Source: Mucilaginibacter lappiensis
GTDB taxonomy: Bacteria > Bacteroidota > Bacteroidia > Sphingobacteriales > Sphingobacteriaceae
Length of the DNA: 64,000 bases
Direction of reading: 5' to 3'
Assembly: GCF_900155965.1 (NCBI RefSeq)
Contig: NZ_FTMG01000007.1
Coordinates: 62,001 to 126,000, forward strand
The notes under the pieces were generated by a model, which was not told the origin of the DNA, ran no database searches, and saw only the letters and a program-made list of their open reading frames with translations. Numbering within the stretch: position 1 is the stretch's first letter; every line of letters begins with the position of its first letter. A program made the translations under genes and the position numbers. Positions 63,283 through 64,000 of the stretch are shown one piece after another.

Positions 63283-63634
63283 GGTATGAAAACAATATAA
63301 GCGCTGCTAAGTTATCAATTAACTCAAAAGCTTTCAAAAAATGATTGTCCACAAAACAGTAGAATATAGTCTGATACAACCATTTATATCATACATATTC
63401 ATTAACCTCATCAGCATCAAATCCAATTACACTGATTAATAATATACAATTAATATTAAAAGTTAATACTACAGACTTAAAAATGAACACAATAGCTCAT
63501 TTATCTTGTTAATAATTAATTAACATTGATTATCTTTATTAACATAAACATAATATTAAAATCACTGTTTATTAACTTAGCTTTGTGCCGAAAAATAATT
63601 TCACAAACACTTCAGAATTTCCTTGTCCAATAAT
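63283..63634. promoter_or_regulatory. AT-rich spacer with promoter for the H1-like gene
   Basis: The divergent spacer is very AT-rich and contains many TTAATAA-type words. TAGCTTTG (63578-63585) fits the -7 consensus, giving a leader of about 40 bases. No gene is seen. Confidence 0.5.
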
Positions 63635-64000
63635 ATGAAAAACGATAAAAATAAAACCGCCGCAAAAGAGGCCCGCAAAACACTTAAGAAACAATTGAAC
63701 GATAAACTGTTTGCCCAGATCAAAACTGTGGTAGGCGAATTTGAATCAGATTTAAAAAAGGTGAACAAAGCTATTGAAAAAGCTTCAAAAAACCTGGCTA
63801 AAACATTAGCTGCAAAAATTGGTGCAGAGAGCGCTGCTCCTGCTGTTAAAACCGTAAAAGAAAAAAAGACAACAACAGCTGTACCTGCTGTTAAAACAGC
63901 TTCTGTTACACCAGCGCCAAAGGTTGCTGCTCCAAAAGTGGCCGCACCGAAAGTTGCTGCTCCAAAGGTAACTGCTCCGAAAGTTGCTGCTGCAAAAAAA
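63635..64000 (+). CDS. Histone H1-like lysine/alanine-rich protein (3' end beyond window)
   Basis: The 122 codons visible are open to the edge. Residues 1-65 are a charged helical segment (ARKTLKKQLNDKLFAQIKTVVGEFESDLKKVNKAIEK in two parts). From about residue 95 the chain becomes a repeat of APKVAA units. Such low-complexity Lys/Ala/Pro tails occur in bacterial H1-like (Hc1/AlgP-type) DNA-binding proteins of Bacteroidota and Chlamydia. DNA compaction is inferred from composition. The start is the only good ATG after the -7 element. Confidence 0.7.
   Translation, partial: MKNDKNKTAAKEARKTLKKQLNDKLFAQIKTVVGEFESDLKKVNKAIEKASKNLAKTLAAKIGAESAAPAVKTVKEKKTTTAVPAVKTASVTPAPKVAAPKVAAPKVAAPKVTAPKVAAAKK

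Noticed and set aside
1..64000. rRNA, tRNA, prophage, IS transposase or replication origin
   Set aside because: None was recognised on either strand on reading; a covariance-model scan for tRNAs was not possible.

Overview
The window looks like a chromosomal segment of a Bacteroidota bacterium of the family Sphingobacteriaceae; Mucilaginibacter or Pedobacter relatives fit best, but genus is an inference. The evidence is a SusC/SusD pair, many Bacteroidota-type -7 promoter elements (TAnnTTTG) just upstream of start codons, a general lack of Shine-Dalgarno sites, FG-GAP/ASPIC lipoproteins, and intergenic spaces full of short degenerate palindromic repeats. No rRNA, tRNA, CRISPR array, prophage or transposase gene was seen.

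Layout. 1-12 kb is mostly housekeeping: a SYLF protein (cut by the left edge), a LuxE-like ligase, a PH/SHOCT protein, a RES/Xre toxin-antitoxin pair, tyrS, an AcpH-like protein, rpsA with a structured leader, an ACT-domain protein, and pyrR and pyrB. A four-helix-bundle gene framed by 34-bp inverted repeats is wedged between pyrR and pyrB. A serine hydrolase follows. 12.2-13 kb is a gene-free block of nested hairpins. 13-20 kb is a TolC/RND/adaptor efflux operon divergent from a MetR-like LysR regulator. 20-25.3 kb holds a GH8 hydrolase whose 5' end lies in a palindromic repeat, an AraC/VOC/DUF1569 group, a YdeI-like protein and a flavin amine oxidase.

25.4-45.8 kb is a glycan or nutrient-utilisation island: two cytochrome c/FG-GAP lipoproteins, a PAP2/vanadium haloperoxidase-like lipoprotein, a large FG-GAP/ASPIC protein, SusD, SusC, a GH3 beta-glucosidase, a divergent NUDIX-type regulator, a small unknown protein and an M1 metallopeptidase. 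It is framed by two inverted copies of a 280-bp non-coding element, about 80% identical by hand count, each abutting the stop codon of the outermost gene. A dyad GTGTA-N5-TACAC occurs in the bglX/NUDIX intergenic region and in the long susC leader, suggesting one regulator controls both.

45.9-53 kb contains a macro-domain protein, a sterol desaturase, then a possible molybdenum-responsive locus: a ModE-type DNA-binding domain without a molybdate-binding domain, YiaA, a TonB receptor preceded by a perfect ModE-like operator (CGTTATAT-N8-ATATAACG), a di-haem cytochrome c peroxidase and a minimal secreted molybdopterin-oxidoreductase-fold protein. 53-64 kb is mixed housekeeping: ankyrin protein, ftsK, lolA, a DEAD-box helicase with DUF1456, a TruC-type pseudouridine synthase, a DUF5009-like membrane protein, rlmF, a MazG-like protein, and a lysine/alanine-rich H1-like protein cut by the right edge.

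The strongest candidates for undescribed biology are the molybdenum-linked TonB locus, the inverted-repeat four-helix-bundle cassette splitting pyrR/pyrB, and the paired 280-bp structured elements around the nutrient island. All database-dependent claims are from memory of families and were not searched.
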